DNA from: Paracentrotus lividus
Taxonomy: Eukaryota; Echinodermata; Echinoidea; Camarodonta; Echinidae
NCBI GenBank assembly: GCA_940671915.1
Contig: CALNVZ010003435.1
Coordinates: 8,524,298 to 8,588,297, forward strand
DNA: 64,000 nt
Direction of reading: 5' to 3'
Each line of letters starts with the position of its first letter. The stretch's first letter is position 1. Below are positions 12,165 through 23,300 of this stretch, in pieces. Position numbers and translations under genes: made by a program. Below the pieces are notes generated by a model. It saw nothing but the letters and a program-made list of their open reading frames with translations. It did not search any database and was not told the DNA's origin.

Positions 12165-13043
12165 TAAAAAAACTGTCCTTCATATGACTTTGGCTTTACT
12201 AATTCTCTCCATCTTCTTGCATCAATTAGTACTATTCCAATTTTTTTTTCACAAGGTGTAAATTTTCAGAAACCCAATACTTTGAAATTGCATGAATTAC
12301 ATTTTTTTTTTCTTTATCTGGACGCCTTAAAGCAGTAAGGCACTGACCATGCACAATTTATGAGCAACCTCTGTTAGGCATCCCTCAAATACCCTACAGG
12401 GTCACTTATACATGTTTTATACATTTTCCAAGAGAAATAGACTGTAGTCTGCGCTTCTTTGTGCTGTATGGGCAGTGTTTTTTTTGTTTTTTGTCTTCAA
12501 TAAGTTTCGTAATTTAATGATATCTTGGTGGAATAGAAGACTTATTATAAATTAGCTATTATCGGGAGATGTTCATTTTAATGGATATTTGGTTGATGGC
12601 AAGTTTAGTTACTTTGAGCGGAGTCTAGCGTGGCAACACATTATTCAAGAAATATATCATATTCTTCAAATTTGCAATCAAAGCACATAATATTTGTGGT
12701 GAGGATAGAAGCATGCAAATGTAAATTTTTAGTTTATTGGTAAGTTTATTCAAGTTTTGGTACACACCGGTGCACATTATTTTCCTAGTTTTCTGATTTA
12801 GGCCTATAAATTCAAAGTTTGTTTTTACAATTTGACCCTTTGATTGTCTTGTTCACATTTTTGCACAATTGCACTTATTATGTTTTCATCCATTTTCTCT
12901 TTAATGCTGGAGAACTAGAGGATTTGAAAAATTGAAAGCTCAGTCCTTAGGTATATTCTTGAAGGTACTAAGAATCTTCAACAGAAACATACAAAATAGT
13001 TGAAATAACTCAATTCATAGTTAATTTATGATCATTTATTCGT
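12163..13043. other. Non-coding stretch, no gene recognised
   Basis: AT-rich DNA with short T tracts and no coding, RNA or repeat-element signal that I can identify. Confidence 0.45.
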
Positions 13044-13271
13044 CGGTAACAAACGGGACCAGAAAAAAATTGTGTTTTCAAATTTTGACTTATTTCACAT
13101 ATAACTCTGAATTTAAAAAGTAGATGTAAACTTGCATAGTCTTATCCTCTTAAACATGTAATTAACATTGTAAGGACATATTTTAATGTTAATACAACTT
13201 TGAGTTTTCTGGCAAGGTCAAGTTTTAAAAAATATGTCAGGTAACACACGAGACAGGTAACCCACGGGACA
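13044..13271. mobile_element. Probable left part of a degenerate element with repeated GGTAACNCACGGGAC motif
   Basis: The word CGGTAACAAACGGGACCA at 13044-13061 recurs about 195 bp further in as a tandem pair (13238-13255 and 13254-13271). This echoes the layout of other elements in this window. I found no matching inverted copy downstream, so the right end is missing or too diverged. Confidence 0.4.
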
Positions 13272-15301
13272 GTTATTCCATTTAATATTTTTCATTAAAC
13301 AATTGGTGTAGCCAAGGCGTAGCAACATCTTTTGTCAAAAAATCTCTTTGATAAAACAAAAGAAACATAATAGAAAACACAAATTTGTATGTAAAAATCA
13401 CTTATTTTGTTTCATTTCTAAAGGTGGGAGGGTGAGTAGTATAAAGAATGCATGATTTTACATTAGCTCAGTAACTTTTGTGAGACTATTTCTGAGACCT
13501 GAATATTTTAAGTCTTAAAATATGGAAAGCTATCTGCTAGGTTCGTGATATTTTCACTAGAGTTAGCCAAGAAAATATAGAAACAGAAAATACTTACTTT
13601 TTGTTTGTACTCCTATGACAAACCCTTTTTTTAAATGGTTGAAAATAGCATTTTTAATGCATTTTATTATTTTTTTTTCATGAGTATTAATGAGCCTTGT
13701 TGCAACATATGACCTTGAAATGACTTTTTGATCCCATTTGCATTAAGGTCATTTCATACCCTTTATGGTGGTACATTTATATGACACATTATTTTACCTT
13801 TACAGACCCACTGACACACTTGACACAAAAATGGTCAAAAAGTCGAAAAATCATCACCTTGGGAACAAATAGCATAGACTTGCCCTATAATTGATTTATA
13901 GTCAGGATACAACTTCACATGTGTGATCAGTAAGCACTTTTAAAACAAATGCATTGTTTTTTTTTTTGTTTTTTTTTTGTTTTTTTGTTTTTTTTTTTTT
14001 TTTTTTTTTTTTTGTTGCTCACATTTACATGTAAATTTCCTATTAACCTCAAGAACTTAATTATCTTTAATATATCTTGTACAGTGTAGCAATGCCTGTC
14101 CCAAATGTGCTAATCTGGAAAATCACCGAAATTTGAAATAGATGAGCAAAATGAGAATTTTGAAAAATATTCACTTTACACACTTGTCCAGAAACATACA
14201 GTGTAAGGTTAACAATTTAAATTTTGCAAAATATCCTCCTTTTTAATGAAATGGAAATGGGTATTAAATACTGAAGTACATTAATGTTTTTTTTTTTTTT
14301 TTTTATGTAATCTTGTATTAAAATATGGGAATCTGAAGATGATTTTCTAATTTAAAGATACAATGTACATGTAGTTATAAGAGAATTGGTATTATCAGAT
14401 TTGGCTGATTGTTCTTTTAATATTTTGATTTTCAAATTCAAAATGATTCTTTTATTCAAAGATGATTATTGAATAAGAAGTTATAAATTTGGCATTAATT
14501 GGGTATAATTGGTATATTTTGGTATATTTGTTTTGATTCATTTGAAATTGGCCCTGATGGAGATTCATTCACTCGAAAGTTAAACGAATTGAAAAAAAGA
14601 AATAATTAGAAGCTACGACTAGATTTCATGCGTTCTCATTTTTTTGTATAAAACCTTGCAAGCATAAAGTATATATTTATATCACCTTGAGTATGTTTAG
14701 TGCAATAGAAACGACTATATAAAAAGTAATCCGAGTAATGGGTGATATATATAATGTTGAATTATAAACATCGCACCGTACATGTCAAGCTTTCGTGGAA
14801 ACGAAGACGGAAAGCGTAGACAACATGGGATAGGGAATATAGACTATTGATGACCTTTAATGCCTGTCTGGGACTTGAAGTCTGCATATTGGGTATTGCT
14901 TTTCACAAGAATGCAGCTGAGGCTTGGGATTTTAATTATTTACTCTTGTTCCTTCACAAGTTTAAGTCTCTTATTGATGTACAGCCTCACAGCAGATAAT
15001 GTAAACTGTACAGGTGGATCAGATGTGTCATTCGTAGTTTGTGGCATATATTTTAAAGTGCAAAATTATATTTTGCGATAGATTTTAACTTTGATTCATA
15101 TTTTAAAAGTAAAAATACCAAACATCCATACAGTATGTTATTTACATTATTGTATTAAACTGTTAAATCAAATTCTCATACGAAAGAAGAAGAAGAAAAC
15201 TGTTATCATTGTTTCCCACCCCCCCCCCCTTTCACTCCCCATCTGCTACAACTGGGATGCAATATTCTAACTTGTTAATTTCTTTATTTTGTTCATAAAA
15301 A
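13272..15301. other. Non-coding stretch with T tracts
   Basis: No gene is recognised. Long T-rich tracts occur at about 13958-14013 and 14287-14304. The 73-codon frame at 14860-15081 shows no domain or splice support. A short C tract lies near 15219-15229. Confidence 0.45.
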
Positions 15302-15620
15302 TTCAGATTCATTTATTCATCCATCTAATGGTATCACTATCCCTATCATCACATAGAAACAAATCACATGTCCTCAAACCCTATCTTCAACAGTAGCATT
15401 CAATTAAACTGTCATCACCTTTGTCCTATTTCTGGGAGTATCATAGTTTTTTGCTAATTCAGATTCAGATTCATTAATTGTGTCAATATCATCGTCATCA
15501 TCGTGAAGATATAAACAAATCGCATGTCCTCAAACCCTAGCTTCAACAGTAGCATTCTATTAAACTGTTGTCATAATCTTCCTCCCATTATACATGCACC
15601 TGGGATACTTGTTATCTCAT
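15302..15620. repeat. Two-copy ~165-bp tandem duplication
   Basis: A block containing CATGTCCTCAAACCCTA, then CTTCAACAGTAGCATTC and then TTAAACTGT occurs twice (about 15370-15412 and 15524-15569) with matching upstream ATTCAGATTCATT starts. The copies differ by scattered substitutions and small indels, so the duplication is not recent. Confidence 0.8.
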
Positions 15621-15914
15621 ATTTGTGGCTTCAGCATCTATAGGGGAGGAATAGAAAATGGAATTGCCAGCAATTATGATTGGCATAGTGCCACATATGT
15701 CCATTACATGTAGATTTCTTCCTCTCTCTGTCTATGGGTATTTCAGGGCATGAAGCTGTAATAGGGGTGTATGATTCAAAAGAAGATGGATGCTAAATGT
15801 GTCTTTATAACCCCTCTTCACATTATAATGTGTGTATTTGATCATGAAAGAGTTCTTTTATTTTTATATACAAAATTTGTATAATATCATATTACAAAGT
15901 TTGTTTTTTGTTTT

Positions 15915-16024
15915 TTAAATACTTTATAAACTTCAAACATAATTATTTGGGGGTCATACATGTATGCCCTTTAGATTCATTTTTCTGGACACAAATACTA
16001 GATACATTTATATTATCCCTATTG
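15915..16024. repeat. Left copy of a direct repeat flanking the hairpin minisatellite
   Basis: The stretch with CATAATTATTTGGGGGTCAT, then GCCCTTTAGATTC and then ACACAAATACTAGATA is repeated in the same orientation at 16525-16660. The minisatellite sits between the copies. Confidence 0.75.
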
Positions 16025-16102
16025 TTCATATTGTAATATGTACATAAAATTGTATCATGGAAGAGTTCCCTTTAAAAAAAAATGATATTATACAAATGGG
16101 GT

Positions 16103-16492
16103 CTTCCCACACGTCCTCGGTCCCACGAGTCCTCGGTCCCACCAGTCCGAGTATTTTCCCACGAGTCCTCGGTCCCACGAGTCCTCGGTCCCACGAGTAC
16201 CCGGTCCAACGAGTCCTCGATCCCACGAGTCCTCGGTGCCACGAGGCCGAGTATTTTATTATGATGAGAGAAAATATGATATGAGAAAAATCGGCCTTGT
16301 GGGATCGAGGACTCGTGGGACCGAGGACTCGTGGGGAAAAATAGTCGGCTTCATGGGACCGAGGACTCGTGGGAAAACTCCCACGAGTCCTCGATCCCAC
16401 GAGTCCTCGGTGCCACGAGGCCGAGTATTTTATTATGATGAGAAAAAATATGATATGAGAAAAATCGGCCTCGCGGGACCGAAGACTCGTGG
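16103..16492. repeat. Hairpin minisatellite of 16-bp CCCACGAGTCCTCGGT units in both orientations
   Basis: Direct units dominate 16103-16245, inverted ACCGAGGACTCGTGGG units follow at about 16295-16375, then direct units return. Each unit contains the small inverted repeat CGAG-TC-CTCG, so units can form hairpins individually and across the array. A larger block that includes GAGGCCGAGTATTTTATTAT is duplicated with a period of 174 bp (TGCCACGAGG at 16237 and 16411). Both strands are open in several frames, which produces Ser/Arg/Pro-rich chance ORFs. Confidence 0.9.
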
Positions 16493-16524
16493 ACCCTCCC
16501 CATACAAATACAAGTATTTTATTT

Positions 16525-16660
16525 GAAATACTGTATACTTCAGGCATAATTATTTTGGTGGTCATACACGTACAGTACATGTACATGTACATGTACATGT
16601 ATGCGCTTTAGATTTCTTATTCTGTACACAAATACTAGATAATGTGTCTGCATTGTTTAT
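16525..16660. repeat. Right copy of the direct repeat flanking the minisatellite
   Basis: It matches 15915-16024 with moderate divergence and carries an extra run of ACATGT/TACATG palindromic units at about 16570-16600. Confidence 0.75.
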
Positions 16661-17519
16661 CCTAATGCGTTGTTTTATCCTCAAATGTGCATACATGTAT
16701 GCCTACGTTCATGAAGGTATAATTTGTATACAGTTTGTACATGTAGTTAACACTATAACATTTTTTTTAAAGATCACATACCATATAATCATTTCAAAAA
16801 TATTGTCACTTGTTCTTTCAACAACACAAAATTACTCACACATACATTTATAAAGGCATGATTTATTGTTTGTTTGTTTTTAATTTGTTTATTTATCAAT
16901 TTATAGTTTCTACTGGTGTGTACGGATACTGTACGTACAAAAGATATGGTTTAGGTTTTGAATTGATATACTGCAAGTGAAAACAGACATCATATTACAT
17001 TTTACACATAAAGTGTTATATTGTAGATAGTTTATAGCTACTAGTATTGGTTTCTGAGTGCTATAAAATTTTATGCATTAACAGTGCACTAACCTCTGTG
17101 TGCCATGAATTTCGTATAGTGAGGGGTCAAGCTATTTAAAGTACATGTTGGTATATTTTTTATTTCATTGCTCATACAAGTACATATTACATCTCTGATA
17201 GAGTGTATAAAAATGACAAATAAACTTATAGACATAAAAGTAATAAAGTTGAAATCATAACAAACAATATTACTAGAAATTTTATTCTCAAACGGAAATA
17301 TTATATTATTATATTTTGGTGTAGGCCTAACACTAAATCTAACCCGTTCTGTAACCCTAAACCTAAACCTAATTTTAATCCTAATCTTAAGGTTTAGGGC
17401 TTGGATGTCAGGTGGCAGGGTGGCGGTTATGGAAAGACTACAAGTCCCCGACCGAAAAATGAAAACCCAAAGTACATATACATTGTACGAAAGCTAATAT
17501 GCTACATAATACAATAATT
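16661..17519. other. Non-coding stretch with degenerate telomere-like words
   Basis: No gene is recognised. At 17326-17400 there is a degenerate run of CCTAAAC/CCTAAT-type words followed by the complementary TTTAGGG. This is an interstitial telomere-like patch too short and diverged to be a telomere. Confidence 0.5.
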
Positions 17520-18471
17520 CCCAATTTAAGTGTTTTTAAAGAAAGTATTTCGTTAAAAAGATGATGGAACCTGAACCAGGCCACCCCTCCCAAGTACTCA
17601 AAAAATTACCCCTATTTTAATGCCGTGGCTGATAACGTCAAAGGATGTCAACGGAATGCTACAGCCACCTGGCAGCCAGGCATGATTGAATTTGCCCTTT
17701 CATTTCATAGGAATAGAATTCTAGCACACATGGGGTCTGACCAGTGTTATAGCTACGCTGGTCGGCGGTGGTTGGGCCCGACCACCACGGGTACTTTCCG
17801 ACCACCACTCGTGTTGAAAAACACTGTTTCCGACCACCACTAATTTCACATTAAAGCTGCATCTAACTTAATTATTTATATTTCTAATCATGCTTTATGG
17901 ACATTTTTTATGAGAATTATGCTTTCAATTCGACATTAAATGTTTAATTTTTAAGTATTTACCAAATGTTTTCGTCTTTTGTTATGGGAAGAGCGTTTGG
18001 GAAACAGGGAAAAGCACCAACAGGAAACATAATAGATGGGGCAGCATGGCTAGGTAGATATCACGATCACAATCATAGGCTGGTCAACCACTGTTATTAT
18101 TAATGTTTGTTTTATGTGCGGTAAATTAATATTTTTGTACTTTTAAGAAAAAAAAATCAGAAAATAAAATTTGTATTTAAATCAATATTTACATTGTAAA
18201 ATTTGTCCATATTTTGAAGATTAAATTTTTTTTTTTCTTAACTAGCCTAATTTGTTTTGATTGGTATGCACATGTGTGCACAAAGTGATAACATGAAGTG
18301 AAGTGTGATTATGGATTAAATCTGCATCTGTGTAGTATACTGATTGTTTGTCATTTTCTCGAAATTCCTATGGTATCCTCAAAAAATAAGTAAGTTAAAA
18401 ACAAAACTTGCATTAAGCCATTAAAGTAAATTTACAGCTAATTCAGTAATTGGTATTTAGAGGTTTACCAG

Positions 18472-18506
<35 letters not shown>

Positions 18507-18745
18507 TTGGGGGGGGTCATCATTTAGCCGCTAACCGTGAGCTCCACTTGTAAGAACAACTTCTTTTTGGTGAAATTTAAACCGGCACTAAAAATTCCCT
18601 AGCTATAACACTGGTTCTGACATAGCAATACAAACATGTGTTCTAAAGGCGAAACTTTTAACTTTTCGAGCATTTGGGAGGGGTGGCCTGGTTGAGGTTC
18701 GATCATCTTTTTATGAATACTGTTTTATGAAAATTGAATTTAATT
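17520..18745. mobile_element. Older foldback element that hosts a nested hAT insertion
   Basis: Outer arms around 17530-17605 and 18660-18735 are near reverse complements: AACCAGGCCACCCCTCCCAA on the left and GGGAGGGGTGGCCTGGTTGA on the right, with matching AAGATGAT blocks outside. The blocks adjoining the inner element (TTCTAGCACACATG at about 17719 and CATGTGTTCTAAAGG at about 18635) also pair. Removing the 872-bp inner element restores a roughly 350-bp foldback. Confidence 0.75.
17742..18613. mobile_element. 872-bp non-autonomous hAT-type element
   Basis: The left end CAGTGTTATAGCTA and right end TAGCTATAACACTG are perfect 14-bp inverted repeats beginning with the CAGTG expected of hAT elements. 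They are flanked by 8-bp target duplications GGTCTGAC (17734-17741) and GTTCTGAC (18614-18621) with one mismatch. The interior has a GC-rich GACCACCAC-repeat section near the left end and T/G homopolymers near the right, with no transposase ORF. Confidence 0.85.
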
Positions 18746-19051
18746 TTTGTGTATTTATGTTATATGCCTACCTAGCTTTCAATTGATGTAAGGGTGTATT
18801 TACATGTACTCCATCCAAGATCTTTAATAAACTGTAAGGCCAACCTCATGAAGCCACTGAGCAGAGCTATCAACTATTGTTTTTCCTTACATTTCAACTT
18901 GGCTGTATCAATCAAGAGTATGGCTACCCGTGTGCCTTACAAAATGTGCACCTCTCTGCATCCGATGCAAGATTTTTGTAATGAGTAATGCCCTTTTACA
19001 GTGATTTTACGACAAGAAAACAATTATTCTCACATTTTTCTTTTCTTGCAG

Positions 19052-19216
19052 ATTCCTGTGATCTAAATGGAACAAGGCTCGTATAGGAGGTGTCATTGGA
19101 AACCTGTTGGTGCTTTGAAAATTCATTTCAAAGTTCAGAGAATGGAAACAATAATGGGAGCGGAGACACGGGTTGGTTTGAATGGATGTTGCGCTTAAAC
19201 GAGTTGCGGTCGTCTA
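19052..19216 (+). other. ATXN1: 5' UTR portion of the first coding exon
   Basis: A pyrimidine-rich tract and TTTTCTTGCAG end at 19051, a strong 3' splice site that opens this exon. The leader therefore starts in at least one upstream exon. The stop codon TAA at 19196-19198 is in frame with the main ATG and excludes an N-terminal extension within this exon. Confidence 0.8.
19067..19198 (+). promoter_or_regulatory. Upstream ORF, 43 codons
   Basis: An ATG at 19067 (context TAAATGG) opens 43 codons that end at TAA 19196-19198, only 18 nt before the main ATG and in the same frame. If the mRNA begins upstream as the splice site indicates, ribosomes scanning from the cap meet this ATG first. It has T at -3 and G at +4, a weak-to-moderate context, so partial leaky scanning is expected. 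A repressive role is inference. Confidence 0.55.
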
Positions 19217-20368
19217 ATGGGTAGTTACAATGCCAAGCCAAGCACTTCAGATGACAGAGATCAAAGTGTTAAACCAACGACGTCTTCGAAGCAAACTGTA
19301 TCTAACAACTCGCATCCGTTCACTATCGAGGACACATCGGACACCGACGGGGAAGAGAATCACGCAAAGAACTCAATAAAGAAATCCCCGTCACCGGTAA
19401 AACAGATTCCAAATTCGAGCGAGGCGGTGATGCAGGATGAACAACGCCAGCGAGAGTTGGCACAAGAAAGACACAGAGAAGAATCAAGGGCACCCTCAGG
19501 GAGTTCTGGAGAATCAGCTTCACCGTATGGACACTACAACCCACTAACTGCACCCAATGGAGGTCGACCATACCCTCCTGCATCAGCCTCCCCTTCTGTA
19601 ACGGGCAGTGGCATGAACCCAGGATCGTTACCTCTGCTGCAGTATCCAGGTCAACCAGCCCCTCCATTGGTGGCTATCAATCCGACTTCCTCTGCCGTCT
19701 TTTCACCCTATCCAAGCGCGTTCACGTCCCCTGCTGCGGGAGTCTACACAGCAGGTTTACATAGCAGTTCCAATCCTCCCAGACCTCACTATGGGATTGA
19801 ATCCTACTCAGCGATGCTTGCAAGCATGGGCAGTCAAGCACAGCAACACCTTCAAGGGCACCTCATTCCAGCACCTTCCTACTTTCAGGGTGGTTACATC
19901 CCGGCACAGTATAGCCCTCTCTCACCCATGATGGCTGGGGTCATACCAACGTCCAAGAGCATGTTCCCTGAAGGAAGCTACCTGCCCACTGCAGTAGGTC
20001 CACATGTTTTGACAGGTATCCTTCCCAGTGGCCATCTGATTTCATCTGCAGGACAGCACCCTGAAGCTCCTAGCGAGGACCGTGGTACGTCCAGCCCAGA
20101 GAAGCACTACGCTGCGTCCTCAAGGTACCTTGAAGCAAGGGAACAGCAGATCCTGGAGAGCAGAAGATTGGCAGAGTTGCAGCAGTTGTCTCCTACTGGC
20201 CAAGTGCATCGAAGCATCCCAGAAGCAAGAGTATCACCCTTCCAACAGGTTTCCTCCTCAGTAGCATACAGGGTGGCAATCCCGGAGGCTGGAGAACGAC
20301 CAGATTTAAAACGATCCAGCCCTGGTTCTTCTCTTCAAAATAAGTCTGTGCACATTCCATCTTCCAAG
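19217..20368 (+). CDS. ATXN1: ATXN1 coding exon 1 (residues 1-384)
   Basis: The ATG at 19217 is the first in-frame Met after TAA 19196 and has G at +4. The exon encodes a low-complexity Ser/Pro-rich N-terminal region with an acidic patch (about residues 37-48), a charged Glu/Arg segment (about 73-91), and the family-specific ESYSAMLASMGSQ block at 195-207 followed by QQHLQG. A Glu/Arg/Gln-rich segment (about 305-325) may be helical. It ends at AAG|GTATGT, phase 0, at 20368. Reading through the donor adds only VCI and a stop, which supports splicing here. Human ataxin-1 has its polyglutamine just after the equivalent block; here only isolated Gln residues occur. Confidence 0.92.
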
Positions 20369-23300
20369 GTATGTATTTAATTGAAATATTAGTTTTCATT
20401 TCATAATATTTTCTCTCCCCCTCATGAGCAAAATGCTTTGAGCATAGCTCGATCATCAATGTCTACGTTCGTTTTACAGAAAGACATGGCTTGATTTTAA
20501 CCAACCTAGACTTGGACCATTCTTCTACAAGGGGAGGGGGGGGGTTGGGGAGGAGGGGTCTAAAGTTGTTGAAACATGTTACCCATCTCTAAAGGAAACA
20601 TTTAGCACCTTATAATAAAAATTAAAAAACATGCCCATGGTTATTGCTGACATATTAGACAGGCAAGCTCTTGAACCTCAATTGTTTTCTTGGGACCTCT
20701 ACCCCACTACAAGCATATTAATGCATCTTAGCTTGGTACACACTATTCACATCAGTAAAGCATTAATCTTGACATTCTGCAAACTATATTTTGTCATTAA
20801 AAAAAAAAAAAAAATTAATGATAATATATGTGTACCATTTCTCTTTTGCACATTTTTCTCTCTCTCTCCTTCTTGATCTTCCACTCCATCTCGCTCTCCT
20901 TCTCTACATCTTCCTTCACTCTGTAGACCCCTTTTATAATGCATTTTATCAATGTGCATTTATCTCACATATGCCTTTTATTTGATTCACATATGTTGGA
21001 TCTCCTTTACATAGTATACATGTAGATAGCATGTTTATTGAAAATTCATCTGTATATGTATCTCAAAAATCTCTTGCGGAACACAAACATTAAAGCTTAG
21101 ATCTAATCTGGAATGATATATGAACATGAATTAGAAGAAATTCTACTTTATTGAACATGCCTGTATACACAATGCATCAGGGGTGAATGCTCCGCGATGG
21201 TTTTAGAAAGTACATAATGATTCAGGTCGTAAACAACATAGCATCCCCATGTGACGTACAGGGTAATTCTAAAAGATGGGATTACCAGTCCATGTCGTAT
21301 CAAGAACAAATGTACCTCAAGTACGTGCTGAGCATTCGTTTATATGATGGACTTGGCCGTTGTTTTCCAATTAATACTCCACAAATTAGGGTCATGTCCG
21401 AATTGTTAATGGGCGGGAGATTATTTTGTTTTCTGTTTGTGACTACAAGTGATGAATTACTAGTAGGGAGAGATATGCATAATTGGCCTAGTGTTTAGGG
21501 AGGACCGCTCGTTCACCAATAAGTTTGTTCCCCCGATTGCGATCGATCAGCATAATCTGACCCTTTTTTTATGTCTTTCAAATGTCATTCTATTTTAATA
21601 ATCTTGACTTGTCAAAACAGGAAATAAAGCCGAGTCTATTATTATTACAGTTGTTGTTTTTTCTTCACTTGATGTAGGGCAATTTTGTTTCCATTGACCC
21701 TTTTTCCACTATTTGGCACCTGTTAAATCAAAGCCAAACTTTAGGATAATATAAACTTAGCTTTTTGGGGTTTAATTCATGTTCAAGTATATCATTTATT
21801 GTGCATGCTTTATAAAATATTTCTGTTATCTTTACTTTGGTGCTCATACTTGTTTATGTACATTGTAGCTCCAAAATTTGATCATGGGACCCCCAAATAG
21901 GTGAAGCTGGGCCGCATGATTACGGTGACAGTCATATTTTTAAATATCCTTAGCAGAAGGATGCAGGAACGATAATGCACATCATTTTACCTAATTTTTT
22001 TTTTTATTTATTTATTTTTTATCAGTGATCACTTGGAAATGACATTTTCATTGATAAGGATGGTGGTGCCAAAGGTCAACCAGGGGGTCAAAAGGCTGTG
22101 TTGCATCTTACTTTTTCTTATTTCTTCATTTCTGCATCAATTTTGATTAATGCGTTGTATACTAAGCCCGCATATATGCGGGCTGAAGAAACATAGAACA
22201 TCCCTCTTGCCGACCGTTTATTTCACTCATGATTCCATAAGCATATAAAGACCTTATATAATTTGAATTATTTGACATTGATCTATTTAAAGATGTCTTT
22301 ATTTCACCTTTAAATGAAAAGAATTTCTTGCAAGCATGCTTGACAATCACGATTTGTAAAAAGTTCTCAGTATACAATGGGTTAAACTTGGAACAAATGA
22401 ACAGTGGTTAACATCACATGTTTGTTGATGAGATTGGTGAGGTCATATGGGGTCAAAAGGTCATATTGCGTGTTTTATTGATTGCAAACTCAGTTCTCAA
22501 ACCACTCTGTTATATTTTTGTATTTTTTGTTGATGAAATAATAAAAATAAAAAGTAATAAAATAATGAAGTTATTTTAGAGACCATGAATCATATCGCTC
22601 ATTCATGTACCCCCGGTAGATCATTCTTTTATCATTTTATCTCAAAAGTTAAGAATTCCAATCATTGCCCCCAATATATGTTCATACCATTCTCCAACAG
22701 TGCATAATTTTTGTCCTGAATTCTTTTATCAATAAATTATAACACTTTTTGACATTCAGTTAAAATAAAAATGTTTTTGTTTTAGGATGTGATGTTGCAC
22801 ACCTCAACTCCCAAGCAAGTTCTAGGAGGCGGAGGTGATGCAGACTCCTCCCAGCAGTTGCAGCTGGCTCTGCTTCCCAACACCTTCTACTGTGGTTCAG
22901 TACCGGGCCAGGCAATGGTGGCTACAACTGAGGGTACCATTCGAGTCGAGCTTCCACCGCCAACCGTCGGGATAAACATAGGCTCCAAATCAGGGCAGCA
23001 GATGCCAAACCCCATCACCATGTCATTACCCATCGCATCATCCAACACCAGTAGCAGCGGAGGCAGCATCTTCACCTTTCCTGGTAGCAGTGGGCTACCA
23101 CCGCTGACCAGCATGCCCTCGTCCATTGCGGTACCGTCGGCAGTGCCCTACCAGCCGGCATCATCCAGGCACCATTCACCCACGTACTCCGCCACGGTGG
23201 CAGGCCTGCAGTCCTGGCATCTCACCCCGCAGGTTCGACCGACACCGTCTGTGAGGTTCCAAGGTTCAAGTCTCAGTCCCAGCATGCTTGCAGGCTCACA

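Noticed and set aside
16103..16245. Possible CRISPR-like array
   Set aside because: Units are contiguous 16-mers with no unique spacers, in a eukaryotic sequence.
16026..16598. 190-codon minus-strand open frame and overlapping + strand frames
   Set aside because: They are translations of the 16-bp hairpin minisatellite on both strands; no start context, domain or splice support.
21187..21498. 103-codon frame in intron 1 as a nested gene
   Set aside because: No recognisable domain, no splice or poly(A) context, and length within chance for this much sequence.
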